From NCBI GenBank assembly GCA_964420405.1, contig CAYQTL010000029.1, positions 1 to 49,905 of the forward strand: a stretch of DNA of 49,905 nucleotides, in the 5' to 3' direction. How positions within the stretch are numbered: position 1 is the stretch's first letter; every line of letters starts with the position of its first letter. This DNA is from CAYQTL01 sp964420405. GTDB taxonomy: Bacteria; Acidobacteriota; Thermoanaerobaculia; Thermoanaerobaculales; Sulfomarinibacteraceae. This document shows positions 16,758 to 24,558 of the stretch, in pieces. Under the pieces are notes generated by a model. That model was not told the origin of the DNA. It did not search any database and saw only the letters and a list, made by a program, of their open reading frames with translations. The translations under genes were made by a program, and so were the position numbers.

Positions 16758-17666
16758 ATGCGCCCCATGCTCCACGCCACTGTCCTCGCGGTCCTGGTCA
16801 CGGCCGCCGCGGCCGCCGGCGCCGCACCACAGCTGCCGGACTCTCCCGACGGGACGATGGAAGCCGTCGCGGCCGCGGTTGCCGACGGCCATCCCGAGGT
16901 CCTGTGGGACGCCATGCCGCCGACCTGGCGCGAGGACCTCGAGACGCTCACCCGCGACTTCGCGGCCGCCATGGACCCGGCCGTCTACGACGGGATGTTC
17001 GAGCTGTCGCGGCGCGCCATCCGGGTCGCCCGCGCCAAGAAGCCGCTGCTGATGGACAGCGCCATGCTGGAGACCGTCGGCCCCGGCTCGGAGGCCGTCG
17101 CCGAGGGCTACGACCGCGTCCTGGACATGCTCGAGGTGGTCGCCACGAGCGACATCTCTACCCTCCAGGGGCTGCGGGGGCTCGACTGGCGGGCGTTCCT
17201 CCACTCCACCGGCAGCGCGCTGCTGACGAGGATGGAGGCGACCGCCGAGGCGTCCGACGAGCCCTCGCCCGTCGCGACGCTGCGCGGCCTCGAGGCCGAG
17301 ACAGTGTCCCGCGACGGCGCCACCGCCTCGGTCCGGGTGTCGGTGCCCGGCCAGGATCCAGAGACGGTCCCGATGACCCGCGTCGAGGGCCGCTGGGTGC
17401 CGTCCGACATGGCGGCCGACTGGAGCTCGAGGATCGAGCAGGCGCGCTCCTCGCTCGCGTCCCGGGACGAGACCGCCAGGGCGCAGATGAAGACCCAGAT
17501 GATGATGGTGCTGGCCAGTGCCAACGCGGTCCTCGACCAGGTCGAGGCGGCGCGAACGACCGAGGAGCTCGAGGCGGTGGTCGGCGGCCTGCTCGGCAGC
17601 CTCGGCGGCGCGCTGCGGCTGGGCGTCGGCGCCGAGCCGCCGGCCTCCCCCGGTGCCGCCGACTGA
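16758..17666 (+). CDS. Exported protein of unknown function
   Basis: A 302-residue protein with a clear signal peptide (MRPMLHATVLAVLVTAAAAA, likely cleaved after AGA). The mature part is largely helical, with many Glu, Ala and Met residues, and ends in a Gly/Ala/Pro-rich tail. No catalytic motif is recognisable. CGGAGGT (16747-16753) stands just before the ATG at 16758. An in-frame ATG at 16743 lies 9 bases after GATAAT (16728-16733) and would suit a leaderless start; both give a functional signal peptide. It converges on the FtsX-like gene, which ends 15 bases away. The role is unknown. Confidence 0.72.
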   Translation: MRPMLHATVLAVLVTAAAAAGAAPQLPDSPDGTMEAVAAAVADGHPEVLWDAMPPTWREDLETLTRDFAAAMDPAVYDGMFELSRRAIRVARAKKPLLMDSAMLETVGPGSEAVAEGYDRVLDMLEVVATSDISTLQGLRGLDWRAFLHSTGSALLTRMEATAEASDEPSPVATLRGLEAETVSRDGATASVRVSVPGQDPETVPMTRVEGRWVPSDMAADWSSRIEQARSSLASRDETARAQMKTQMMMVLASANAVLDQVEAARTTEELEAVVGGLLGSLGGALRLGVGAEPPASPGAAD

Positions 17667-17687
17667 GCATCGCCGGGGGCCTCAGTC
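17661..17687. terminator. Palindrome spanning two convergent stop codons
   Basis: GACTGAG (17661-17667) and CTCAGTC (17681-17687) form a perfect 7-bp stem with a 13-base loop. It contains the TGA of the plus-strand gene and the stop of the minus-strand FtsX-like gene, so it could act in both directions. There is no T-run. Confidence 0.4.
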
Positions 17688-19061
17688 GCGCAGCAGCGCG
17701 GCCGGCTCGACCCTGACCAGCGACCACGACGGAATCGCCGCACCGAGCGCCGATGCCGCCGCGCCGACGACCACTGCCGCCGCCGCGAGGCCCCACCAGC
17801 CGGCGAACACCGTCTCGGGGAGCAGGTCGATCATCGGCAGCGCCCGTCCAACCGCCGCGTCCACCGCCACACCGAGAAGCCGTGCGGTCCCCGCTCCGAC
17901 CGCTCCGGCGACCGCGCCCACCAGCGCACCCTGACCGGCGAGCACCGCGAGCAGCTGCCATGGACGCGCCCCGGCGACGCGCCACACGCCGATCTCGCGC
18001 CGGCGGACCAGCGCGAGCAGCGCGAACAGATGGCCCACGGCGAGCACCGCCACCACCAGCACCGCACCCCCCACCGTCACGAGCCCGGCCAGCAGCACCG
18101 CCGTCAGCGCGCTCGCCCGCCGCGCGCCCCTGTCGGACACCTCGAGACCGAGCTCCTCGACCGCGGCCATGATCCGCGGCGCGTCGGCCGCAGAGGCGAG
18201 GTCGAGCACCGCCCCGTGCACCGCCCGGCCCTCCCGCTCGCCGGCGAACCGCGTGTTGAGCCGGCGCACCGTCTCCAGCGGCATCGTCACCCCGAGGGGC
18301 ACGGCCAGATCCGAGAAGCCCGCCACCTGGATCTTCTCGTCGACCGGCGCCGCCCCGGTGGTGCGGCGGTCGAACCAGCTCTCTCCGAAGCGCACCCACA
18401 GCTGGATCCCGCGGGCCTTCTCGAGGTCGAGCTTGGGCAGCTGGAAGGCGCGGCGCAGCACGCCGTCGTACAGCTCGGCGAGGTTGCGGGAGACGACCAC
18501 CGGCACGGGCGCTCGGCACTCACCGTCCTCGCGCCGGTTGCCGCCCCGGCACCACTCGGGCGGCGGGCAGTCCGAGTCGCTCCGGCACGGGACCGGCGAC
18601 GACCCGGCCTGCTCGGGATCGAGGAAGCGCACGCCCTCCGGCAGGTCGCCCGCGACCGCTCCCTCCGGCAGCCCGTCGGCGACGATCTCGGTCCGGAAGC
18701 CGGCGCCCAGGATCGGCCCGCCGCCCCGGGCGAGCCCCGGCACCGTCAGCACCGACCGTTCGTGCACCGCATCGACCCCGGGCAGCTCCGCCAGCCTCTC
18801 CAGCTGCGCGGGCCGGATCGCGTCCGAGCCCAGGTCCACCTTCAGCACCCACAGGCCGAGCTCGAGCGGCCGTGGCGCCACCTCCAGCCGGTCGAAGGGA
18901 AACATGGCCGAGAGCACCGCGCCGCGCAGGCCGAGCCCGAGGGCCGCCAGGAACACCGTCAGGCCCATCGCCAACGCGACCCCGACGGCCCCGCCGGCAA
19001 GCAGCGTCCGGCGCCGCCGGAGATCGGCCGCCAGCAGCCGGGGCAGCGACGGACCGCTCAC
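17682..19061 (-). CDS. FtsX/MacB-like ABC transporter permease with Cys-rich insertion
   Basis: A 459-residue permease of the FtsX/LolC class: one membrane segment at about 19-45, a large extracytoplasmic domain, and three C-terminal segments ending in the typical IPSWSLVRVEPAALLRD. The REIGVWRVAGA cytoplasmic loop is diagnostic of this family. Within the extracytoplasmic domain, residues about 159-182 hold four cysteines (159, 165, 171, 182; C-x5-C-x5-C-x10-C), an unusual small disulfide-rich insertion. The start is a GTG (19059-19061) overlapping the stop of the ATPase gene in GTGA. Together the two would form a lipoprotein-release, efflux or signalling ABC machine; the substrate cannot be told from sequence. 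Confidence 0.9.
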   Translation of the reverse strand: MSGPSLPRLLAADLRRRRTLLAGGAVGVALAMGLTVFLAALGLGLRGAVLSAMFPFDRLEVAPRPLELGLWVLKVDLGSDAIRPAQLERLAELPGVDAVHERSVLTVPGLARGGGPILGAGFRTEIVADGLPEGAVAGDLPEGVRFLDPEQAGSSPVPCRSDSDCPPPEWCRGGNRREDGECRAPVPVVVSRNLAELYDGVLRRAFQLPKLDLEKARGIQLWVRFGESWFDRRTTGAAPVDEKIQVAGFSDLAVPLGVTMPLETVRRLNTRFAGEREGRAVHGAVLDLASAADAPRIMAAVEELGLEVSDRGARRASALTAVLLAGLVTVGGAVLVVAVLAVGHLFALLALVRRREIGVWRVAGARPWQLLAVLAGQGALVGAVAGAVGAGTARLLGVAVDAAVGRALPMIDLLPETVFAGWWGLAAAAVVVGAAASALGAAIPSWSLVRVEPAALLRD

Positions 19062-19726
19062 GAGGCCCCCGCCTCGGCGCCGACGCGCCCCGACGCGAGC
19101 CGCACCCGCCGGTCGCACGCCGCCGCCAGCCGCTCGTCGTGGGTCGCCGCCAGGACCGTCAGCCGCTCGGACGCCCGTAGCGCCGCGATCAGCCCGACCA
19201 CGATCGCTCCGGTGTCGGCGTCGAGCTGGGCGGTCACCTCGTCGCACAGCAGCAGCTGCGGCTGGTGGAACAGCGCGCGCGCCAGGCCGAGGCGCTGCCG
19301 CTCGCCGCCCGACAGCTCCCGGGGCGGCACCTCCCCCGCCCAGCCGAGACCCACCTTCTCGAGCAGCTCGACGGCGCGGTCGGCCGCCCCCTGTCGCTGG
19401 CGGCGTTCGAACGCGGCGGCGAGGGCGACGTTGTCGCGGCAGCTCAGGTGGTCGAGCAGCCGCGGCTCCTGGAAGACGAAGCCCACGACCTCGGAGCGCA
19501 CCCGGCACCGCCGGCCCTCGCCCAGGCGACCGAGCTCCTCGCCGGCCACCTCCACCGTGCCCGCGTCGGCCCGGTCGAGTGCGCCCACGAGGTTGAGGAG
19601 GGTCGTCTTGCCGCAGCCCGAGCGGCCCATCAGCGCCACCATCTCGCCCGCCGCCACCTCGAGCTCGACTCCGTCGAGGACGGCTCCACGGCCGTACGAC
19701 TTCCGGACTCCAGTCAACCGGATCAC
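19058..19726 (-). CDS. LolD/MacB-type ABC transporter ATPase
   Basis: A 222-residue ATPase that partners the FtsX-like permease. It has Walker A (GRSGCGKTTLLNL), the Q-loop (FVFQEPRLLDHLS), signature ELSGGERQRLGLARAL and Walker B LLLCDEVTAQLD, followed by an H-loop in AATHDERLAA. The Cys in the Walker B (LLLCDE) and Val after the Glu are slightly unusual. The start is a GTG (19724-19726) with no ribosome binding site, but TATACT (19735-19740 on this strand) ends 8 bases before it. It is the first gene of a two-gene operon with the permease. Confidence 0.92.
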   Translation of the reverse strand: MIRLTGVRKSYGRGAVLDGVELEVAAGEMVALMGRSGCGKTTLLNLVGALDRADAGTVEVAGEELGRLGEGRRCRVRSEVVGFVFQEPRLLDHLSCRDNVALAAAFERRQRQGAADRAVELLEKVGLGWAGEVPPRELSGGERQRLGLARALFHQPQLLLCDEVTAQLDADTGAIVVGLIAALRASERLTVLAATHDERLAAACDRRVRLASGRVGAEAGAS

Positions 19727-19734
19727 GACTCGTG

Positions 19735-19740
19735 AGTATA
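19735..19740 (-). promoter_or_regulatory. Candidate -10 box 8 bases before the LolD-like GTG
   Basis: On the minus strand this reads TATACT, five of six to consensus, with an 8-base spacer to the GTG start. No -35 or Shine-Dalgarno is visible, as expected for a leaderless message. Confidence 0.5.
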
Positions 19741-19745
19741 CGCAC

Positions 19746-19855
19746 CCTCTCCCGATCCCTCTCCCGATTCCGTTCCCGATCCCGTTCCCGACGTCCGTGG
19801 CGCCACGCCTGCCGCGATGCGGCCGGAGGACGTCTGGATCGGGATCGGGACCGGA
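19746..19855. repeat. Bipolar CCCGAT array forming an inverted repeat
   Basis: The left arm (19746-19792) consists of CCCGAT/CCCGTT/CTCCCG-type hexamers; the right arm (19836-19855) is the opposite strand pattern GGATCGGGATCGGGACCGG. Just inside the arms, GACGTCC (19790-19796) pairs with GGACGTC (19828-19834), and a GTGGCGCCAC palindrome lies in the loop. It occupies the divergent intergenic region between the ABC operon and the HAD gene. Confidence 0.7.
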
Positions 19856-19869
19856 GGGACCGGAACCGG

Positions 19870-19875
19870 TACCAT
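19870..19875 (+). promoter_or_regulatory. Candidate -10 box 6 bases before the HAD gene GTG
   Basis: TACCAT, preceded by CCGG, ends 6 bases before the GTG at 19882. There is no Shine-Dalgarno in the interval. Confidence 0.45.
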
Positions 19876-19881
19876 CGTGGC

Positions 19882-20688
19882 GTGTCCGCGGTGCTGGCGC
19901 TCGACTTCGACGGGGTGATCTGCAGCTCGATCCGCGAGGTGCTGGTGGTGGCGCTGGAGGCCTACGACCGGATCGAGGGCGGCTCGCTGCTGGTGCGCGA
20001 CGTGCGCGCGCGCCGCGGTGACCGGCCGTGGCACGACCACCCGCTCGAGCGGGACCCCGTGTACGCCCCGTTCGTGGACCTGCTGCCCCTCGGCAACCGG
20101 GCGGAGGACTTCGGCGCCGCCTGCGTCGCCGTCGAGCGCGGTCTCGGGATCGCCGACCAGGCCGGATACGACGATCTGTTCGAGTCGCTCGACGACGGGT
20201 GGAAGCGGCGCTACCACGAGCTGTTCTACGCCGAGCGCGAGCGCCTGCGCCGCGCCGACCCCGACGGATGGCTCGACCTGCACCGCGACTACCCCCCGTT
20301 CACCGACCTCCTGCGCCGGCGCGCCGGGGACGCCGAGCTCGCCATCGCCACCGCCAAGGACGGCCGCTCGGTGCGGCTGCTGCTGGAGCGGTTCGGCCTC
20401 GCCGACCTCTTCCCGCCGGACCGCGTGCTCGACAAGGACACCGGCCGCTCGAAGACCGCCCACCTTTCGGCTCTCGCCGACGCCGTCGGCGTCGACCCGG
20501 CGTCGATCACCTTCGTCGACGACAAGGTCAACCACCTCGTCGACGTCGCCCCGCTCGGCGTGCGGCCGGTGCTCGCCGGCTGGGGGTACAACGGCGACCG
20601 CGAGCGGCGGGAGGCCCGAGACCGCGGGTTCGCGACCGCCACCCTGGGCACCGCCGAGTCGGTCCTGTTCGACGGAGAGACGGCCTGA
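19882..20688 (+). CDS. HAD-superfamily hydrolase
   Basis: A 268-residue HAD phosphatase-like protein. Motif I is LDFDGVICSS (nucleophile Asp8, acid Asp10), motif II is AIATAKDG, motif III contains the Lys of GRSKTAHL and motif IV is ITFVDDKVNH. A helical cap lies between motifs I and II. The substrate is unknown. I start at the GTG at 19882, which opens VSAVLALDFDGV at the usual distance from motif I; the frame is open further upstream but that part is repeat-derived. Its TGA overlaps the ATG of the exonuclease gene by one base, so the two are probably co-translated. The neighbourhood suggests, without proof, a nucleotide or DNA-end clean-up role. Confidence 0.87.
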   Translation: MSAVLALDFDGVICSSIREVLVVALEAYDRIEGGSLLVRDVRARRGDRPWHDHPLERDPVYAPFVDLLPLGNRAEDFGAACVAVERGLGIADQAGYDDLFESLDDGWKRRYHELFYAERERLRRADPDGWLDLHRDYPPFTDLLRRRAGDAELAIATAKDGRSVRLLLERFGLADLFPPDRVLDKDTGRSKTAHLSALADAVGVDPASITFVDDKVNHLVDVAPLGVRPVLAGWGYNGDRERREARDRGFATATLGTAESVLFDGETA

Positions 20689-21458
20689 TGCGCATCGTCA
20701 GCTGGAACGTCAACGGCCTGCGTTCGGCCGCCCGCGGGGGCTTCCTGGACTGGCTCCGCGCCGACGGTGCCGACGTCGTCGCGCTGCAGGAGGTGCGGGC
20801 GCTGCCCGCGCAGCTGCCGCCCGACATCCGCGAGCCCGCCGGCTACCGCGCCTGGTTCCACCCGGCCGAGCGCAAGGGCTACTCGGGGGTCGCGCTGCTG
20901 TCCCGGACCGAGCCCGCCGCCGTGATCCTCGGTGGGCTCGGCGAGCAGCGGTTCGACGCCGAGGGCCGGCTGGTGATCGCCGACTACGGCACGTTCCTCC
21001 TGTACGCGGGCTACTTCCCGAACGGCGGCCGGGACCTCGCACGGGTCCCGTTCAAGCTGGAGTTCTCCGAGGCGGTGCTGCGGCACGCCGAGCGCGAGCG
21101 GGGGCGGGGCCGGCCGGCGATCCTGTGCGGCGACGTCAACACCGCCCACCGGGAGATCGACCTCGCCAACCCGCGCTCCAACCGGACGAACACCGGCTTC
21201 CTGCCCGAGGAGCGGGCGTGGATCGACCGCCTGCTCGCCCACGGCTACGTCGACGTGCTGCGCGCGCACAACCCGGACACGCCCGGTCTGTACACGTGGT
21301 GGTCCAACCGGCCCGGCGTGCGCGAGCGCAACGTCGGGTGGCGGATCGACGCGTTCTACGTCGCGTCCGAGCTCGCCGACCGCGTCACCGGCGCCTCCAT
21401 CCACCCCGAGATCATGGGCTCCGACCACTGCCCCATCTCCCTGGAGCTCGAACCCTGA
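20688..21458 (+). CDS. xth: Exodeoxyribonuclease III (AP endonuclease)
   Basis: A 256-residue enzyme of the exonuclease III family, which incises DNA at abasic sites and removes 3' blocking groups in base excision repair. It has the catalytic landmarks SWNVNGLR, ALQEVR (metal-binding Glu), GDVNTAHREIDLANP (Asp and Asn) and the terminal GSDHCPISLEL (Asp-His pair). Length and order of motifs match the family. The TGATG overlap with the HAD gene fixes the start. Cytoplasmic, no oddities beyond the operon partner. Confidence 0.95.
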   Translation: MRIVSWNVNGLRSAARGGFLDWLRADGADVVALQEVRALPAQLPPDIREPAGYRAWFHPAERKGYSGVALLSRTEPAAVILGGLGEQRFDAEGRLVIADYGTFLLYAGYFPNGGRDLARVPFKLEFSEAVLRHAERERGRGRPAILCGDVNTAHREIDLANPRSNRTNTGFLPEERAWIDRLLAHGYVDVLRAHNPDTPGLYTWWSNRPGVRERNVGWRIDAFYVASELADRVTGASIHPEIMGSDHCPISLELEP

Positions 21459-21460
21459 TG

Positions 21461-21505
21461 CCCGATCCGTTCCCGATCCCGATCCCGACGGATCGCGATC
21501 CCGAA
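21461..21505. repeat. CCCGAT-type array after xth
   Basis: A run of CCCGATCCGTTCCCGATCCC-type hexamers continuing through GATCGCGATCCCGAAAC, directly after the xth stop. No clear opposing arm is seen before the next gene. Confidence 0.65.
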
Positions 21506-21555
21506 ACCCGCACCGCAGGCACCCGGCCTCCCGTTCATACGTCCGAGGATTCCCG

Positions 21556-21993
21556 ATGACACACGACCACCACCGCCGTCTCGAGCGTATGTACCGCGCG
21601 GCTCCCTGCAACCGGCTCTACCGGCCCGAGATCACCATCGGCGACCGCGAGTGCACGATCCGCATCGAGGTCCACGAGGAGCTTCTCCATGCCGGCCGTG
21701 CGGTCCACGGCTCGGTGTACTTCAAGCTGATGGACGACGCCGCGTTCTTCGCGGTCAACTCCCTCGTCGACGACGTGTTCGTGCTCACCGCCGGCTTCTC
21801 GGTCCACCTGGTGCGCCCCGTCACCGAGGGTGCGATGGTCGCCACCGGCCGCGTCCTCAGCGCCAGCCGGACGCTCTTCACCGCCGAGGCGGCCGTCCGC
21901 GACGGCCGCGGCCGGCTGGTGGGACACGGCAGCGGTTCCTTCATGCGCAGCCGCACCGCGCTGGTCGACGCGACGGGGTACGCCGATGTCTGA
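21556..21993 (+). CDS. PaaI-like hotdog thioesterase
   Basis: A 145-residue single hotdog-fold protein. HAGRAVHGSVYFKLMDDAAFFA gives the central helix, with the HGS and following Asp in the positions of PaaI-family acyl-CoA thioesterases; the strands follow in VLTAGFSVHLVRPV and RGRLVGHGSGSF. It likely hydrolyses an acyl-CoA, substrate unknown. The ATG has GAGG 7 bases upstream. The stop overlaps the start of the next gene by 8 bases, so it is co-translated with the PF09818-type ATPase; the link between a thioesterase and that ATPase is unexplained. Confidence 0.87.
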   Translation: MTHDHHRRLERMYRAAPCNRLYRPEITIGDRECTIRIEVHEELLHAGRAVHGSVYFKLMDDAAFFAVNSLVDDVFVLTAGFSVHLVRPVTEGAMVATGRVLSASRTLFTAEAAVRDGRGRLVGHGSGSFMRSRTALVDATGYADV

Positions 21994-23662
21994 CGACCGC
22001 ACCACCCTCGCCCGCACCCTCGAGCGCCTCGACGGCCGCGGCTACAAGGCCTACAAGGACCTGCAGGGCCGCCGCTACGACTTCGGCGGCTGGACGCTGC
22101 TCGTCGACCACGTCCAGGGCGACCCGTATGCCGCGCCGTCGCGGCTGCGAGCTGTGGTGCCTCTCGTCGTCGCCGACCTGCCCGCCACCGCCCTGGCGAC
22201 TCCCTCCCGCGCCCGCGCCACGCGGGACTACCTCGCACGGGAGCTCCGGTCGGCCGCCCGTTCCGAGCGCGACCTCGGGATCGACGCCGGCCGCCAGACG
22301 GTTCTCGAGCGCTCCGCGTGCGTGCTTGCCGGCGACGCGCTCGAGCTGCGGCTCACCGCCGAGCTGCCCGCCGCCGGTCGCAGGATCCGGGGGCGCGCGG
22401 CCCGGACGCTGCTGTGCGACGCGCTGCCGCAGGCGGTCGAGCGCGCCGCCCTCGCCGCCAACCTCGACCTCGAGCGGCTCGAGCGGCACTGCGCGACGGT
22501 CGAGGACCAGGTGGCCCTGCGGGACGCGCTCGAGGCGGCCGGCCTCGTCGCCTTCGTCGCCGACGGCGCCGTCCTGCCGCGGCGCTCGGGTGTCGACGAC
22601 CGGCCGCTGGCCGACGGTGTGCCGTTCGAGTCGCCCCCGTCGCTGCGGGTCCAGCTCGAGGCGCCCAACGCCGGCACCGTCACCGGCATGGGCGTGCCGC
22701 GCGGGATCACGCTGGTGGTCGGCGGCGGCTTCCACGGCAAATCGACCCTGCTGCGGGCGCTCGAGACCGGGGTCTGGGACCACGTCCCCGGCGACGGCCG
22801 CGAGCGGGTGGTGACCGACCCGGGCGCCGCCAAGATCCGCGCCGAGGACGGCCGCGCGGTGGCGGCGGTGGACATCTCGCCGTTCATCTCCGAGCTGCCC
22901 GATGGCGTCCCGACCGGGCGCTTCACCACCGAGCTGGCATCGGGCTCCACCAGCCAGGCGGCGGCGTTGGTGGAGGCGCTGGAGGCCGGCGCCCCCACCC
23001 TGCTGCTCGACGAGGACACCTCCGCCACCAACTTCATGATCCGTGACCGTCGGATGCAGGAGCTGGTATCCAAGACCTCCGAGCCGATCACGCCGTTCGT
23101 CGACCGGGTGCGCGAGCTGCGGGACGCCCTCGGCGTCTCGACGGTGCTGGTGATGGGAGGCTCGGGCGACTACTTCGACCACGCCGACACCGTGATCCAG
23201 ATGGACGCCTTCCGCCCCCGCGACGTCACCGCCGAGGCGCGGGAGATCGCCCGCGAGCGCACCACCGGACGTCTGGAGGAGCACGAGCGCCCCCTCCGGC
23301 CCCCGGCGCCCCGGGTCCTCGACCCGGCGTCCGTCCGTCCCGAGCGCACGCCGGGCCGGGTCAAGGTCCAGGCCCGCGGCCGCGACACCCTGGTGCTCGG
23401 GGCGTCGGACGTCGACCTGCGCGCGGTCGAGCAGCTCGAGGACCCGTCCCAGGTCCGAGCCATCGGCTGGCTGCTCGTCCACCTGTCCCGCGGCGCCGGC
23501 CATGACGCGCCCCTCGCCGAAGCGGTCGACGCCCTGCTCGGGCGGATCCTGTCGGACGGCTGGGACGGCCTCACCAGCCGCCCCGACGGCGACCTCGCCC
23601 TGCCGCGGCGCCACGACGTCCTCGCCGCCCTCAACCGCCTCCGCGGCCTCCGCCTCCGCTGA
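21986..23662 (+). CDS. ABC-class ATPase, PF09818/COG3044 type
   Basis: A 558-residue protein of the predicted ABC-class ATPase family that includes trypanosome MRB1590, a nucleic-acid-associated protein. The N-terminal domain (about 1-230) shows GRGYKAYKDLQGRRYDFG and LFVDHVQGDP-like sequence (here LLVDHVQGDPYAAPSRLRA), diagnostic of the family. The ATPase core has Walker A GGGFHGKSTLLRAL, a signature-like SGSTSQAAALVEAL and Walker B TLLLDEDTSATNFMIRD. No membrane segments or permease partner, so it is not a transporter. Start at the ATG within ATGTCTGA of the thioesterase stop. Bacterial function is not established to my knowledge. Confidence 0.9.
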   Translation: MSDDRTTLARTLERLDGRGYKAYKDLQGRRYDFGGWTLLVDHVQGDPYAAPSRLRAVVPLVVADLPATALATPSRARATRDYLARELRSAARSERDLGIDAGRQTVLERSACVLAGDALELRLTAELPAAGRRIRGRAARTLLCDALPQAVERAALAANLDLERLERHCATVEDQVALRDALEAAGLVAFVADGAVLPRRSGVDDRPLADGVPFESPPSLRVQLEAPNAGTVTGMGVPRGITLVVGGGFHGKSTLLRALETGVWDHVPGDGRERVVTDPGAAKIRAEDGRAVAAVDISPFISELPDGVPTGRFTTELASGSTSQAAALVEALEAGAPTLLLDEDTSATNFMIRDRRMQELVSKTSEPITPFVDRVRELRDALGVSTVLVMGGSGDYFDHADTVIQMDAFRPRDVTAEAREIARERTTGRLEEHERPLRPPAPRVLDPASVRPERTPGRVKVQARGRDTLVLGASDVDLRAVEQLEDPSQVRAIGWLLVHLSRGAGHDAPLAEAVDALLGRILSDGWDGLTSRPDGDLALPRRHDVLAALNRLRGLRLR

Positions 23663-23733
23663 CGCCCCGCCCCGGCTGCGACCTGTGAGGGTCTCCTCCG
23701 GGCTCCGGAGCCCGATCGCCACCGCTCCGATGC

Positions 23734-23755
23734 CGACCCCGGTCCCGATCCCGAT
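23734..23755. repeat. Short CCCGAT array in a convergent intergenic region
   Basis: Two to three hexamers of the CCCGATC type between the convergent ATPase and LytTR genes, with a weak opposing GGATCGG at about 23768. No other feature is seen in this 146-base gap. Confidence 0.5.
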
Positions 23756-23808
23756 GGTGGCGTCGAGGATCGGCGGCAGCGACAGGCCCAGCCGTCGCCG
23801 AGAGACGC

Positions 23809-24558
23809 TCACCGGTCCCGGAGCACGCCGTCGCGGTAGCGGCGGCTGACGCGCAGCTTCGTACCGTCCTCGAGGATCGCCACCCAGTCGCCGTGGTACA
23901 GCGGCTGCATCTCGCGCACCCGGTCGAGGTTGACGATCGTCGAGCGGTGGACGCGGACGAAGCGGTCCGGGTCGAGCGTCTCCTCGAGGCGCGCGAGGGT
24001 GTCCCGCACCAGGTGCCGGCGTCCCCCGGCGTGCAGCTCGACGTAGTTGCCGCGCGCCGTCAGGTGGCTGATCCTCTCGACGGGGACGAAGTAAGCGCGG
24101 TCGCCGTCCTGGACCAGCAGCCGTGCCGGACCGCGGGTGTGCGCCGCGGACCGCTCGAGCAGCCGGAGGAGCGCCTCCTGGCGCTCGGCAGCGATCCGCC
24201 GCGCCGCCCGGTCGAGCGCCCGCCCGAGGCGCTCGGGCTCCACCGGCTTGGTGACGTAGTCCACCGCCTCCAGCTCGAACGCCGCCACCGCGTACTCGTC
24301 GTAGGCGGTCACGAACACCACCGCCGGCATGCGCTCGGCGCCGACCGCCGCCACCACCTCGAGGCCGCTCATCCCCGGCATCGCGACGTCGAGCAGCACG
24401 ACGTCCGGCGCGAGACGGCCGATCGCCTCCACCGCGGCCCGGCCGTCGCCGGCCTCCCCCGCCACCTCGGTCCCGGACCGACGCTCGATCAGGGCCCGCA
24501 GCCGCCGGCGCGCCGGCGGCTCGTCGTCCACCACCAGCACCCGCAGCGCTGCCTTCAC
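23809..24558 (-). CDS. LytTR-family response regulator
   Basis: A 249-residue transcriptional regulator. The receiver starts LRVLVVDDEPPARRRL, has its phospho-Asp in DVVLLDVAMPGMSG and Lys in YVTKPVEPERL. The C-terminal LytTR DNA-binding domain (about 145-245) shows ISHLTARGNYVELHAGG, FVRVHRSTIVNLDRV and LRVSRRYRDGVL, all family hallmarks. The GTG start (24556-24558) overlaps the stop of the kinase gene in GTGA, so it is co-translated with its probable cognate kinase. In this family targets are often membrane or cell-envelope functions; here unknown. Confidence 0.94.
   Translation of the reverse strand: MKAALRVLVVDDEPPARRRLRALIERRSGTEVAGEAGDGRAAVEAIGRLAPDVVLLDVAMPGMSGLEVVAAVGAERMPAVVFVTAYDEYAVAAFELEAVDYVTKPVEPERLGRALDRAARRIAAERQEALLRLLERSAAHTRGPARLLVQDGDRAYFVPVERISHLTARGNYVELHAGGRRHLVRDTLARLEETLDPDRFVRVHRSTIVNLDRVREMQPLYHGDWVAILEDGTKLRVSRRYRDGVLRDR

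Noticed and set aside
19058..19061. Frameshift between the ABC ATPase and permease genes
   Set aside because: The GTGA overlap is a normal coupled stop/start; both proteins are complete.
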